A DNA stretch of 45,774 nt from Acidobacteriota bacterium (GCA_029565065.1 JAKQOW010000021.1:1-45774); one strand, 5' to 3'. Positions 16,378 to 25,280 are shown, counted from the first letter of the stretch. The notes: a model not told the origin generated them from the sequence alone. Numbers and translations: made by a program.

Positions 16378-17235
16378 ATGTGCCGATGCCCCACCCATGA
16401 CAGTCAGCGGTTCGTCGGCCGGGCTTTGCTGGCGGCCTTCATCCTGATTCATCTGGCGGGCCACTCCGCCGGGGCGAGTTCGCCCCGGCTCCCGGTGCCC
16501 CAATTCCGGACCATCCACGTCTTCGTGGCCCTGTGCGACAACCGGAGCCAGGGCATCGTCCCCGTCCCGGCGGCGCTGGGAGACGGCGACGATCCGGCCC
16601 GCAACCTGTACTGGGGCGCCCGCTATGGGGTCCGCACATACTTCGAGCGGAGTCCGGACTGGCGGCGCGTCGCCGCGCCGGCCCCGCCCTGCGGGTCGGT
16701 GCTGGAGCGGCGGGTGTTCCGCCACGCGCGCGAGCCCGTCTGGCTGGTGGCCGACGCCTACCGCGGCGCGGCCATTCGGCAGGCGGTGGAGGACTTCCTG
16801 GCTGCGGCGGCCGGGGCTCCCGCCGCCGGCGTCACTGTAGCCGACGGCGGGGAGCCGGTGGCGCTGCCGCTGGGCGGCGGCGCCGGACTGGTCGTGTACG
16901 TTGGACACAACGGGCTCATGGATTTTTGCGTCGATCCGCCGCAGCGGCGGGATGCGCGTCGGCGCGAGGCGATGGTGCTGGCCTGCGCCAGCCGCGGATA
17001 TTTCCGCGAGCTGCTCCGGCGGGCCGGCGCAACGGCGCGCCTCTGGACCACCGGCCTGCTGGCTCCCGAAGCGTACGTTCTAGAGGCGGCGGTGGCGGGC
17101 TGGATCGCGGGGGAGCGCGCAGCGGCGATCCGCGAACGCGCGGCCCGGGCGTATCACCGCTATCAGCGCTGCGGCCTCGCCGCCGCCCGGCGGCTGTTCG
17201 CGGCGGAGGAAGCGATTGGGGGAGGAGGTGAATAG
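16378..17235 (+). CDS. Secreted protein with clan-CD-peptidase-like His/Cys arrangement
   Basis: 285 residues; hydrophobic export segment at about 15-33. It contains a striking block, ALCDNRSQGIVPVPAALGDG (51-70), then NLYWGARYGVRTYF. This looks like a conserved family signature that I associate with uncharacterised bacterial proteins. Further on, LVVYVGHNG has His177, and after 26 residues MVLACAS has Cys203, each behind a hydrophobic beta-like block. That is the layout of clan CD cysteine peptidases (caspase, gingipain, CHAT), except that H-N-G replaces the usual H-G. Peptidase activity is inference. AAAGGA lies 9 nt before ATG 16378. Follows the TPR gene by 33 bp. Confidence 0.65.
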   Translation: MCRCPTHDSQRFVGRALLAAFILIHLAGHSAGASSPRLPVPQFRTIHVFVALCDNRSQGIVPVPAALGDGDDPARNLYWGARYGVRTYFERSPDWRRVAAPAPPCGSVLERRVFRHAREPVWLVADAYRGAAIRQAVEDFLAAAAGAPAAGVTVADGGEPVALPLGGGAGLVVYVGHNGLMDFCVDPPQRRDARRREAMVLACASRGYFRELLRRAGATARLWTTGLLAPEAYVLEAAVAGWIAGERAAAIRERAARAYHRYQRCGLAAARRLFAAEEAIGGGGE

Positions 17236-17237
17236 GG

Positions 17238-17540
17238 GAACGGGTTGAATGGGTGAATGGGTACAAAGGGACAGGGTCAAGAGGTGAATGGGTGAGTCGT
17301 GACGAGGATCTGAGTTATGTGAACAAGGGCTCAGAACCCAGGTCCCAGGTCCTAATTCCGATGTCCGAAGTCCGATGTCCGCGTTACGAGAACGAGCCTC
17401 GAGCCTCGATTACGATCACGATTACGAGTACGATTACGAATTACGATTACGAATTACGATTACGAATATCGAGCACGAATCCACCACCATTCACCGTTTA
17501 CTGTTCACCGTTCGCTGTTCACTCCTGTCTCCTGTCTCCT
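17238..17540. repeat. Repeat-rich gap with six-base-phased ATTACG repeats
   Basis: Three parts. 17238-17300 has repeated GGGTGAATGGGT-like units. 17356-17480 begins CCGATGTCCGAAGTCCGATG, passes through two GAGCCTC units, and becomes a degenerate (GATTAC/GAATTAC) array in roughly six-base phase. 17481-17540 has TTCACCGTTTACTGTTCACC and two CTCCTGTCTC units. The middle part is an inverted relative of 44793-44986. No gene. Confidence 0.8.
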
Positions 17541-17649
17541 CCCTCCTAACTTCTATCAATGTAAAATTCTCAACAACCGTGGCCGATATCCTTGACAAGT
17601 TTGGGGTGCAGTCCGTAAGATATTCGGCATTCCGAGGAATGGTGGTGGC

Positions 17650-18351
17650 ATGACCGGACCGCGCAAATCCCGGCAAGTGGCATCCCCGGCGAAAGCCGCG
17701 GGTGATTGCGCGCAGTTGCTCCGCCGCGGCCGCCTGGCCGACTGCTACGAGCTGCTCCCGCAGCTCGGCGTGGCCAAGGACTGCCGGGCTCTGCCGGTGC
17801 TCCGCAAGTTGCTGACATGCGGCGAGCGCACCCGTGAGGAGATGGCCGTCTGCGGGCTGGCTGCCCTGGGCGACCCGGTGGCGATTCCGTGGCTCCTGCG
17901 CAAGATCAGTCACCCGGCCATCCGGCGGGGTGCCGGCTCCCAGCGCCTTCAGACCGCGGTGCTGGACGCCATCGGCGAGATCGGCGACGACGACGCCACG
18001 CCGGGCCTGATACGGCTGTTCCGGCGCGAGATTCCCGGCGACACCTTCCGGCGCAAGCGGCGGCTGATCATCATCGACGTGCTGGGTCTCATCGCCCAGC
18101 AGGACGGGCGCCGGGCGCTGGATGAGCTGGCGGCGCTGATGGAGCACCCGGATTTCTGCTTCCGGGCGCAGGCCATCTCCGCGATCGCCGGCGCGTTCTT
18201 CAACCGGCCCAATGAAATTCCGGGGGAAATATTCGAAAGGTTGCTGGCCCGTTTCCGGGACAGCAACCTTTATGTTCAGGACGCCCTCATCGGGGCGCTG
18301 GAAAGCCTGGCCGACGTGGGCTGCCGGCGCGCGGCCGCCCTATTTAACTAG
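17650..18351 (+). CDS. HEAT-repeat-like protein
   Basis: 233 residues. Repeating helical pairs have HEAT/PBS-lyase spacing: ALPVLRKLLTCG, MAVCGLAALGDPVAIPWLLR, LQTAVLDAIGEIGDDDATPG, LIIIDVLGLIAQQDGRRALD, AQAISAIAGAFF, VQDALIGALESLADVG. Such proteins usually act as protein-binding scaffolds. No signal or catalytic motif. Start ATG 17650 has only a distant GAGG. Its 3' end overlaps the convergent TPR gene by 12 bp. Confidence 0.75.
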   Translation: MTGPRKSRQVASPAKAAGDCAQLLRRGRLADCYELLPQLGVAKDCRALPVLRKLLTCGERTREEMAVCGLAALGDPVAIPWLLRKISHPAIRRGAGSQRLQTAVLDAIGEIGDDDATPGLIRLFRREIPGDTFRRKRRLIIIDVLGLIAQQDGRRALDELAALMEHPDFCFRAQAISAIAGAFFNRPNEIPGEIFERLLARFRDSNLYVQDALIGALESLADVGCRRAAALFN

Positions 18352-19374
18352 CTTCTTCAACTCCGGGAGCATTTGCTTGGCCATCGCGGCGTAGCTGCCG
18401 TTGGGGTCCAGCTTCAGGTAGGTCTCCAGCGACTGGACCGCACCCGCGTAGTCGCCCTTGTTGATGAGGCACATGCCCAGTTGATAGTGGGCGGCGGCGT
18501 AGTTGGCATTGGCCGCCAGGCATTTGCGGAAGGCGTCGATGGCTTCCTCGTTTTTCCCGGCGTTGACCATCACCACACCCACGTTGTAGTAGTTGACATC
18601 GGAGTGGGCCGGGTCGGCCTGGATCGCCTTCTCGAACGAGGCCTTGGCCTCGGGGATCATTCCCTTCTTGACGTACGCATTGCCCAGGTTGGTGAGCATG
18701 TTGGCGTCGGTGGGGCTCAGCGCCAACGCCTTGTTATAGGTCTCGATGGCCTGGTCGTAGCTGCCCTTGGCGTAATAGCAGTCGGCCAGGTGGCCCATGA
18801 TGTTGGGCTGGTTGGGGTCCTTGACCAGGGCGTCCTGCAGCTTGGCGATGGCCGCGTCGTACTGGCCGGCGTCCTTGAGCTGGATGCCTTCGTCGAACAG
18901 CTTCTTCACCTCGCCGGTGACCTTCTTGATCTCTTCGATCTTGTCCTTGTTGGCTTCGAATTCCGCCCGTTGCTTCTCGATCTCGGCCCGCTGCTCGGCG
19001 GTCAATTCGGACGCCAGGATGCCCTCGCCCGGCTGCAACTCGAAATTTTCCACCCGCTCGTCACCCACCGGGGGGTGGGCGATATCGGGAAACTCCTGCG
19101 GGATGTACCCCTTCCCCTTGACTTTCATGTGGTAGTGCCCGAGGGGGAGTCGATACAGATACTCGCCTTCCTTGTTGGTCTTCATCGAATACAGCCGATT
19201 CATCGCCTTGTCACGCAGGGATATTTCGACGCCCTCGATGGGCTGTTTGGTGGTGGCGTCGATGATCTTCCCCTTGATCAGCCAGGTCGGGATGGCCTGG
19301 AGGTTGACGCTCCCGATGGCCAGACAGAAGACCGCGACAAGCGCCACGGCCAGCAAGGTTTTCACCGCTTTCAT
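18340..19374 (-). CDS. Exported protein with carboxypeptidase-regulatory-like domain and TPR repeats
   Basis: 344 residues from ATG 19374, which has AAGGAGG 5 nt upstream; an in-frame ATG at 19410 is less likely. Signal peptide 1-27, then a beta-sandwich of the carboxypeptidase-regulatory type (IKGKIIDATTKQPIEGVEIS, then YRLPLGHYHMKVKGKGYI), a charged coiled-coil-like helix (AEQRAEIEKQRAEFEANKDK), and four to five TPRs (AIAKLQDALVKDPNQPNIMG, AIETYNKALALSPTDANML, ASFEKAIQADPAHSD, AIDAFRKCLAANANYA). Probably a periplasmic protein-interaction factor. Its promoter seems to lie at the 3' end of queC. Confidence 0.88.
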   Translation of the reverse strand: MKAVKTLLAVALVAVFCLAIGSVNLQAIPTWLIKGKIIDATTKQPIEGVEISLRDKAMNRLYSMKTNKEGEYLYRLPLGHYHMKVKGKGYIPQEFPDIAHPPVGDERVENFELQPGEGILASELTAEQRAEIEKQRAEFEANKDKIEEIKKVTGEVKKLFDEGIQLKDAGQYDAAIAKLQDALVKDPNQPNIMGHLADCYYAKGSYDQAIETYNKALALSPTDANMLTNLGNAYVKKGMIPEAKASFEKAIQADPAHSDVNYYNVGVVMVNAGKNEEAIDAFRKCLAANANYAAAHYQLGMCLINKGDYAGAVQSLETYLKLDPNGSYAAMAKQMLPELKKLVK

Positions 19375-19408
19375 GGAATCCTCCTTATCCTCAGTCCTCA
19401 AGTTGGGC

Positions 19409-19414
19409 ATTATA
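19409..19414 (-). promoter_or_regulatory. -10 element for the exported TPR gene
   Basis: TATAAT on the minus strand in the context TTGTATAATGCCC, 35 bp upstream of the start codon at 19374 and just past the queC stop. No good -35 at 17 bp. Confidence 0.4.
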
Positions 19415-19422
19415 CAACCTCT

Positions 19423-20115
19423 CTATAAAAGTGCACCATCGTTTTTGTACGGGATCGGGTCGGCGGCCCCCGCCTCGCGGAAACCCCGGAGTCGCAGGGC
19501 GCAGCTGTCGCAGCGCCCGCAGGCGGTATCGCTGTCGCTGTAACACGACCAGGTGAACTGGAAGGGCGTCCCGAGCTCCAGTCCCCGCCGGACGATCGCC
19601 GACTTGCGCAGGTGGATCACCGGCGTGACCACCTCGATCCGGGTCTCGGGGCGGGTGCCGGTCCGGACGAGTTCCTGGAACGCGCGGTAGAACTCGGGCC
19701 GGCAATCGGGGTAGCCGGAGCCGTCTTCGGCCACAGCGCCGAAGTAGACGGCCTCCGCCCCGAGCGCCTCGGCCCAGCTCACCGCGGCGGCCAGGATCTG
19801 GGTGTTGCGGAACGGCACGTACGAGGACGGGATGCGCCGGCGGGACAGGTCGGCGGGCTCCACCGGGATGCGCGCGTCGACGAGCGACGAACCGCCGATG
19901 CGGGCCAGGTGGGGCAGCTCGGCGACGAGCCGCTCCCGGACGCCGTAGTGGTCGCAGAGGCGCTGGAAGCAGTCCAGTTCCCTGGCCTCGGTGCGCTGGC
20001 CGTAGTTGACGTGAAGGAAATAGAGGGCGTCGGAATCCCGGGCCGCCTCGGAGGCGGTGACGGCGCTGTCCATGCCGCCGCTCACGCAGGTGACACTGGC
20101 GCGGTACTTAGCCAT
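19423..20115 (-). CDS. queC: 7-cyano-7-deazaguanine synthase
   Basis: 230 residues. ATP-pyrophosphatase loop SGGMDS (12-17) and four zinc-binding Cys (191, 199, 202, 205 in CYSDSDTACGRCDSC). Converts 7-carboxy-7-deazaguanine to preQ0 with ATP and ammonia, in the cytoplasmic queuosine pathway. FLHVNYGQRTEARE and VPFRNTQ are typical QueC blocks. Overlaps the upstream queD by 8 bp, so the pair is translationally linked. queE and folE-type genes are not in the window. Confidence 0.95.
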   Translation of the reverse strand: MAKYRASVTCVSGGMDSAVTASEAARDSDALYFLHVNYGQRTEARELDCFQRLCDHYGVRERLVAELPHLARIGGSSLVDARIPVEPADLSRRRIPSSYVPFRNTQILAAAVSWAEALGAEAVYFGAVAEDGSGYPDCRPEFYRAFQELVRTGTRPETRIEVVTPVIHLRKSAIVRRGLELGTPFQFTWSCYSDSDTACGRCDSCALRLRGFREAGAADPIPYKNDGALL

Positions 20116-20494
20116 CGCTCGCCTCCAGGTAGGCGGCGGAGCAGCCGCGGCTCTCGAACACGGTCACCCGCCAGACCTGGCAGTGGTCCGTGTTGACGAG
20201 ACGTCCCAGTTCACGGTGGATGTGGCGGGCGACGTTTTCGGCCGAGGGATTGTCCGTGACGAATGCGGGCAGCTCGTTGAGCAGGGAGTGGTCCAGCTGC
20301 TCCAGCACCCGGTCGGTTGCCGCGCGCAGCTCGGTGAAGTCCATGCCGATCCCGGCCGCGTCCAGCTCCCGGCACCGCACCGTGATCTCCACTTCCCAGT
20401 TATGACCGTGCAGGCGCTCGCACTTGCCCCGGTACTGGCGCAACTGGTGCGCGGCTGAAAAATCGGTTTTGATTGTCAGTTCCCACAGGGCCAT
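20108..20494 (-). CDS. queD: 6-carboxytetrahydropterin synthase
   Basis: 128 residues. Zinc ligands His16, His29 and His31 (SAAHQL and LHGHNW), with catalytic Cys25 in CERLHGH. Makes 6-carboxy-5,6,7,8-tetrahydropterin from dihydroneopterin triphosphate for queuosine synthesis. AAAGGAG lies 6 nt upstream of the ATG. First gene of the queD-queC pair. Confidence 0.95.
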   Translation of the reverse strand: MALWELTIKTDFSAAHQLRQYRGKCERLHGHNWEVEITVRCRELDAAGIGMDFTELRAATDRVLEQLDHSLLNELPAFVTDNPSAENVARHIHRELGRLVNTDHCQVWRVTVFESRGCSAAYLEASDG

Positions 20495-20586
20495 GCCATG
20501 CTCCTTTCACACGGATAAGATGGATCGCGGCCGCGGATGTTTCAAGCCGCGGTCCGGCGGGCGCCGCCTCGTGCCGCTGCGACGGT

Positions 20587-22098
20587 CTAGACGGGCAGGG
20601 GCAGGGCGCGCTCGGCGATGAGCCGCGCGGCGGCGGCGATGTCGACGCTCAGGTTGCGGTCGCGGTCCATGAAGGAAACCGTCTCGCGCAGCGTGCCCAG
20701 CACGGCTTCCAGCGCCTCGGACGACCGCAGCGGGCGGCGGAACTCCAGCGCCTGGGCGGCGGCGAGCAGCTCGATGGCCAGCACGGTGCGCACGTTCTCC
20801 GTCACCTGCCGCAGCTTGAGCGCCGCGGTCATGCCCAGCGAGACGTGATCCTCCTTGTTGGCGCTGGTGGGCAGCGAGTCCACCGAGGCGGGGTGGGCGA
20901 GGATCTTGTTTTCGGCCACCAGCGACACGGCGGTGAGCTGGGCGATCATGAAGCCGGAGTTCAGGCCCGGCTCGCGGGCGAGGAACGCCGGCAGGCCGCT
21001 CAAGTCCGGGTTGATCAGCCGCTCGAGGCGGCGCTCGGAGATGCCGGCCAGCTCGGCGGCGGCGATGGCGAGGAAGTCCAGGGCGAAAGCCACCGGCTCG
21101 CCGTGGAAATTACCGCCGGACAGCACCGCGGCGTCGGCGGCGAAGACGAGCGGGTTGTCGGTCGCCGCGTTGATCTCGCGCGCCAGCACGGCCCGGGCGT
21201 GATCAAGGGTGTCCTGCACCGCGCCATGCACCTGGGGGATGCAGCGCAGCGAATAGGCGTCCTGCACCTTGTCGCAGTCCAGGTGCGAGAGGCGGATCTC
21301 GCTGCCGGCCATGAGGGCGGTGATCTCCGCGGCGGCCCGGACCTGGCCCGGATGCGGCCGGACGGCCTGGATGCGCGGATCGAACGCCGTGTCGGTGCCG
21401 ACGAGGGCGTCGGTGGTCATGGCGGCGACCGCGGCGGCGATCCGCAGCAGGTAATCGATCTCGTCAACCAGGAGGCAGCCGATGGCGGACATGAAGTGGG
21501 TGCCGTTAAGCACCGCCAGCCCCTCCTTGGCCTGGAACGTCACGGGGGCGATGCCGGCCTCGCGGAGCGCCTCGCCGCCGGGCAGCACCCGTCCCTTGTA
21601 CCGCGCCTCACCTTCGCCCATGAGCACCAGCGCCAGGTGGGCCGACGGGGCCAGATCGCCGCTTGCGCCGACGGATCCCTTCTCCGGGATCACCGGCAGG
21701 ATGTCGCGGGCCAGCATGCTGAGCAGAGTATCCACCACCACCGGCCGGACGCCGGAGAATCCCTTGGCCATCACGTTGGCGCGGATCAGCAGCGCCGCGC
21801 GCGTCTCCTCGGGGCTCAGTGGCCGGCCGGTGCCGGCGGCGTGGGACCGGATCAGGTTGGCCTGCAGCGCCTCGAGCTGATCCACGCTGATCCGGACCTG
21901 GCTGAGTTTGCCGAAGCCGGTGGTGATGCCGTAGACCACCCGGTCTTCGGCGACGCAGGCGTCCACCACGGCGCGCGCCCGCTCCACTTTGCCGCGGACC
22001 GCCGCGGGCCAGTTCACGGAGCGGCGGCGGCGGGCCGCGTCGCACACATCCGCCAGGGTGAGATGTTCGCCGTCAATGAGGATGGAATGCGGGGTCAC
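20587..22098 (-). CDS. hutH: Histidine ammonia-lyase
   Basis: 503 residues. The Ala145-Ser146-Gly147 triad in GSVGASGDLAPSAH forms the MIO cofactor; Tyr56 in VYGITTGFG is the conserved active-site Tyr. The NLIRSHAAGTG block favours histidine rather than phenylalanine or tyrosine as substrate. Deaminates L-histidine to urocanate. Start is GTG 22098 with GAAGGAG 7 nt upstream, and it overlaps the preceding gene by 4 bp (GTGA). No other hut gene is in the window, so it appears as the last gene of the uvrA-hem operon, an unusual place. Confidence 0.93.
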   Translation of the reverse strand: MTPHSILIDGEHLTLADVCDAARRRRSVNWPAAVRGKVERARAVVDACVAEDRVVYGITTGFGKLSQVRISVDQLEALQANLIRSHAAGTGRPLSPEETRAALLIRANVMAKGFSGVRPVVVDTLLSMLARDILPVIPEKGSVGASGDLAPSAHLALVLMGEGEARYKGRVLPGGEALREAGIAPVTFQAKEGLAVLNGTHFMSAIGCLLVDEIDYLLRIAAAVAAMTTDALVGTDTAFDPRIQAVRPHPGQVRAAAEITALMAGSEIRLSHLDCDKVQDAYSLRCIPQVHGAVQDTLDHARAVLAREINAATDNPLVFAADAAVLSGGNFHGEPVAFALDFLAIAAAELAGISERRLERLINPDLSGLPAFLAREPGLNSGFMIAQLTAVSLVAENKILAHPASVDSLPTSANKEDHVSLGMTAALKLRQVTENVRTVLAIELLAAAQALEFRRPLRSSEALEAVLGTLRETVSFMDRDRNLSVDIAAAARLIAERALPLPV

Positions 22099-23045
22099 GA
22101 TTTTTCTCCTTCGGGTTTGGGCGGTGGCGGTTTCTCGCCGTCGGCCTTCGGCGGCGGGGGTGTCTCGCCCGCGGGCGTCGGCGGCGGCGGCGCCAGATAC
22201 TCGGTATCATCGTCGAACTTGACGAGCTTGACGTCACCCGCGTCGGTCTGCACCATGATGACGGCCCCGCCGTCGCGCAGCCGCTGGTTGATGAAGCCGC
22301 CTTCGTCCTTGAGCTGGGGCACCACCTCGACCTCCTTGTCGTCGATGGTGAACGGGGGGTAATCGACGGTGGGTTTGCCCAGCAGGGTGATGAGGCTGAG
22401 GTCGGCGTGGTAGAACGACGGCAGGTAGAGGCTCACGTTGCCCTTCTTGGTCTTGGCCTGGAACGAATGGCCTTCGAACCGTTGGCCGACGAACTGGACC
22501 ATGATGTCGCCATTGCCCGTTTCGGCCGAGACGTAGCCGCTGAGGTTCACCAGCGCCAGGTAGCCCGTCAGGGTGTCGGCCTCCAGCCAGCCGTTCACGC
22601 CGCGGACGCTGATGAAGCCCCGGTTGGACTTGATCGTGATGTCGGTGCGGTGCTTCGGGACGGTGATCCGGTAGTCGATCTTGCCCAGGCGGAACTCCTT
22701 CGGGTGGTCGGTGGCGATGACCATCTCGGCCTCGTTGCGCGAGAAGGCCGGCTTGATCTTCTCGATGTTCGCCATCATGTCGTCGTTGCGATAGCCATAG
22801 GCGGTGACGACGCCTTCCACCAGAACCTGCGGCTTCTCCCAGCCCTGGATTTCAATGTTGCCCATGAAGCCGGTGCTGATGTCGATTCGGCCGCCGGGGT
22901 AGAAGCGGAACCCGCGCTGGAACTGTTTCTCCACCCGCATCAGGTGGGCGTAGTCCGGCAGCGGCGGCTCTTTCTTCTTGCCGCCCAGCGCGAGAAAGGT
23001 GAAACCCGCCAGCAGCACGACGGTCCAGAATGCGAATCGTTTCAT
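22095..23045 (-). CDS. Exported DUF4097-like beta-repeat protein with Pro-rich tail
   Basis: 316 residues. Signal-like hydrophobic N-terminus (1-21) followed by KKKEPPLPDY. The central part has repeated short beta strands typical of DUF4097/adhesin-like beta-helices (IDISTGFMGNIEIQGWEKP, ITIKSNRGFISVRGVNGWLE, GYVSAETGNGDIMVQF, FQAKTKKGNVSLYLP). The tail is PPPP-TPAGETPPPPKADGEKP in low complexity. Overlaps hemC by 4 bp (ATGA) and hutH by 4 bp. No role in haem synthesis is known for this family; its presence may be simple operon packing. Confidence 0.75.
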   Translation of the reverse strand: MKRFAFWTVVLLAGFTFLALGGKKKEPPLPDYAHLMRVEKQFQRGFRFYPGGRIDISTGFMGNIEIQGWEKPQVLVEGVVTAYGYRNDDMMANIEKIKPAFSRNEAEMVIATDHPKEFRLGKIDYRITVPKHRTDITIKSNRGFISVRGVNGWLEADTLTGYLALVNLSGYVSAETGNGDIMVQFVGQRFEGHSFQAKTKKGNVSLYLPSFYHADLSLITLLGKPTVDYPPFTIDDKEVEVVPQLKDEGGFINQRLRDGGAVIMVQTDAGDVKLVKFDDDTEYLAPPPPTPAGETPPPPKADGEKPPPPKPEGEKS

Positions 23046-23995
23046 GCGGTGTGTCCTCCCAGGATGGCCGCGAGAATCTCGCGGCCGCCTTCGTCGAGCA
23101 GGTGTCCGGCCGCCGCCTGCCCCAGCCGGGCCGCGGCCGCCGGATCGGCGGACGACTCGGCCTCATGCCGTAGAACGCGACGGCCGTCCAGCGTCGCGAT
23201 CAGCCCAATCAGGCGGATCCGCCCGCCGTCCAGCGTCGCATGGGCGGCCATGGGGACCTGGCAGCCGCCTTCCAGCACGGCCAGAAACGCCCGCTCCGCC
23301 GTCACCGCCACATCGGTGGGCGGGTGGTGGACGGCGGCCAGCAGGTCGCGGATGGCCGTGTCATCGGCGCGGCACTCCAGCGCCAGCGCGCCCTGACCCA
23401 CGGCGGGGACCATCTCCGCCACCGGGATCCGCGCGGTGATCGCGCCGGCCAGCCCCAGCCGGATGAGTCCGGCGGCGGCGAGGACGATCGCGTCGTAGCG
23501 CCCGTCGCGCAGCTTGCGCAGGCGCGTGTCCACGTTGCCGCGCAGATCCTCCACGGCCAGGTCGGGCCGGCGGTGCAGCAGCTGCGCCCGGCGTCGCAGG
23601 GAACTCGTGCCCACGCGCGCCCCGGCGGGCAGCGCGGCGATGCCGGCGGCGGCGGGAGCGATCAGGGCGTCGCAGGCATCCACCCGGGCCGGCACCGCGC
23701 CGAGGGCCAGGCCGTCCGGGAGCCGGGCCGGCATGTCCTTGAGCGAGTGCACCGCCAGGTCCGCCTCGTCGCCGAGGAGCGCCTGCTCGATTTCCTTCGT
23801 GAACAGCCCCTTGTCGCCGATCTTCGCCAGCGGCGTGTCCAGGATCACGTCGCCTTTGGTCTGGATGACCACAATTTCGAACACCGTCTCCGGGTGGCGT
23901 TCCGCCAGGGCCCCGACCACCTGCCGGGTCTGGGCCAGGGCCAGCAGGCTCCCGCGGGAGCCCACGCGGATGATGCGCCGCGCGTCAGCTTTCAT
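23042..23995 (-). CDS. hemC: Hydroxymethylbilane synthase
   Basis: 317 residues from ATG 23995, with GGAGG just upstream; a longer frame to 24076 runs inside hemA and is unlikely. Cys245 in LEGGCQVP carries the dipyrromethane cofactor, and catalytic Asp87 lies in HSLKDMP. GSRGSLLALAQ opens the protein as expected. Joins four porphobilinogens into hydroxymethylbilane in the cytoplasm. Overlaps hemA by 11 bp. Confidence 0.96.
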   Translation of the reverse strand: MKADARRIIRVGSRGSLLALAQTRQVVGALAERHPETVFEIVVIQTKGDVILDTPLAKIGDKGLFTKEIEQALLGDEADLAVHSLKDMPARLPDGLALGAVPARVDACDALIAPAAAGIAALPAGARVGTSSLRRRAQLLHRRPDLAVEDLRGNVDTRLRKLRDGRYDAIVLAAAGLIRLGLAGAITARIPVAEMVPAVGQGALALECRADDTAIRDLLAAVHHPPTDVAVTAERAFLAVLEGGCQVPMAAHATLDGGRIRLIGLIATLDGRRVLRHEAESSADPAAAARLGQAAAGHLLDEGGREILAAILGGHTA

Positions 23996-25265
23996 GGGCC
24001 TCCGGGTCCGCCGGCGGGTGCTCCAGTTCGAACAGCCGGTTGAGCGCCTCGCTGCAGCGGAGCTTGTCGGATTCACTGGGCAGTTCCTTGAGCCGGGTGA
24101 CGGGCGCGTGCAGCAGCTTGTTCATGAACGCCCGGGTAACGCGCTCGGCCAGCTCGCGCTCCTGGGGCGGGGCGTTCCGGTAGCCGTCCAGCTCCCGGCG
24201 GCGGATGGTTTCAAACTTGCCGCGCAGGGCGACGATGGTGGGGGTGACGTCCAGCGACCCCAGCCAGCGGGCGAACGCGTCCAGCTCATCCAGGAGGAGG
24301 CGGCGGACCTTGTCCACCTCGGCTTCCCGCTTGCGCCGGTTGGCGTCGACGATCCCCTCGAGGTCGTCGATGTCGTAGAGGAACACCCCGGCCAGGTCGC
24401 CCACCGCCGGCTCGATGTCGCGGGGGATGGCGATGTCCACGAGCAGGATCTCCCGGCGCCGGGCGGCCACGGACTCGCGGAAGGGGCCGGCCTGGATCAC
24501 GAAGCCGGGCGCGGCGGTGGCCGAAATCACGATGTCGGACTGGGCCAGGGTGGCGTACAGCTCCTCGATGGGCACCGGGATGCCGGTCAGCTCCCGGGCC
24601 AGCTCCACCGACCGTTCGAAGGTCCGGTTCAGCAGGTAGAGCCGGTGCACGCCGTGGGCCTGCAGATGCCGCGCGCAGAGCGCACCCATTTCGCCCACGC
24701 CGATGAGGGCGGCCGTCTTGTGCTCGAAGCCGCCGAAGATCTTCCGCGCCAGCTCCACCGCGGCGAAGCTCACCGAAACGGCGCCCTGGCCGATCTCGGT
24801 CTCCTCCCGGGCCCGCTTGCCCGCGTGGATCGCGGTCTGGAGCAACCGCTCCGTCACCGTGCCCAGCAGCTGGTGCCGGCGGGCCTTGTCCTGGAATTCC
24901 TTGACCTGGCCGAGAATCTGCGGCTCGCCCATGACCATGGAGTCGAGGCCGGCGGCCACCTCCAGCAGGCGGCGCGCCGCCTCGAGCCCGGTGGCGCGCT
25001 CCAGATAGCGGTCCGCGCGGACGTCCGCGCCGGCCAGCCCGGCGAAGAGCGCCCGGACGGGTCCGTCGGCGTCGCCGTCGCCCAGCTGCACGATGTACAG
25101 CTCCGTGCGGTTGCAGGTGGACAGCGGGTACACCTCGGTGATGCCGGCCTGACCGATGAGCGGCGCGACGCGCGCCGCCAGCGCGTCGTCCGCGAGCACC
25201 ACCCGCTCGCGCAGCTCGACGGGGGTCTGCCGGTAGGTGAAGCCGTAGTAGCTGAGACGGATCAT
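23985..25265 (-). CDS. hemA: Glutamyl-tRNA reductase
   Basis: 426 residues. Catalytic Cys51 in STCNRTELY; the Rossmann NADPH site is ALIGVGEMGALCA. Block order matches the family (GFTYRQTPVELRE, then LDSMVMGEPQILGQVK, then LLNRTFERS). Reduces Glu-tRNA to glutamate-1-semialdehyde, the first committed step of C5-pathway tetrapyrrole synthesis. The C-terminal helical dimerisation region is present. 15 bp after hemX. Confidence 0.96.
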   Translation of the reverse strand: MIRLSYYGFTYRQTPVELRERVVLADDALAARVAPLIGQAGITEVYPLSTCNRTELYIVQLGDGDADGPVRALFAGLAGADVRADRYLERATGLEAARRLLEVAAGLDSMVMGEPQILGQVKEFQDKARRHQLLGTVTERLLQTAIHAGKRAREETEIGQGAVSVSFAAVELARKIFGGFEHKTAALIGVGEMGALCARHLQAHGVHRLYLLNRTFERSVELARELTGIPVPIEELYATLAQSDIVISATAAPGFVIQAGPFRESVAARRREILLVDIAIPRDIEPAVGDLAGVFLYDIDDLEGIVDANRRKREAEVDKVRRLLLDELDAFARWLGSLDVTPTIVALRGKFETIRRRELDGYRNAPPQERELAERVTRAFMNKLLHAPVTRLKELPSESDKLRCSEALNRLFELEHPPADPEAHES

Positions 25266-25280
25266 GCCGCTAACCCGTCC

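Noticed and set aside
20495..20586. preQ1 riboswitch upstream of queD
   Set aside because: The stretch between hutH and queD is on the wrong side or too short, and no pseudoknot-like pattern was visible. Only a ribosome site was supported.
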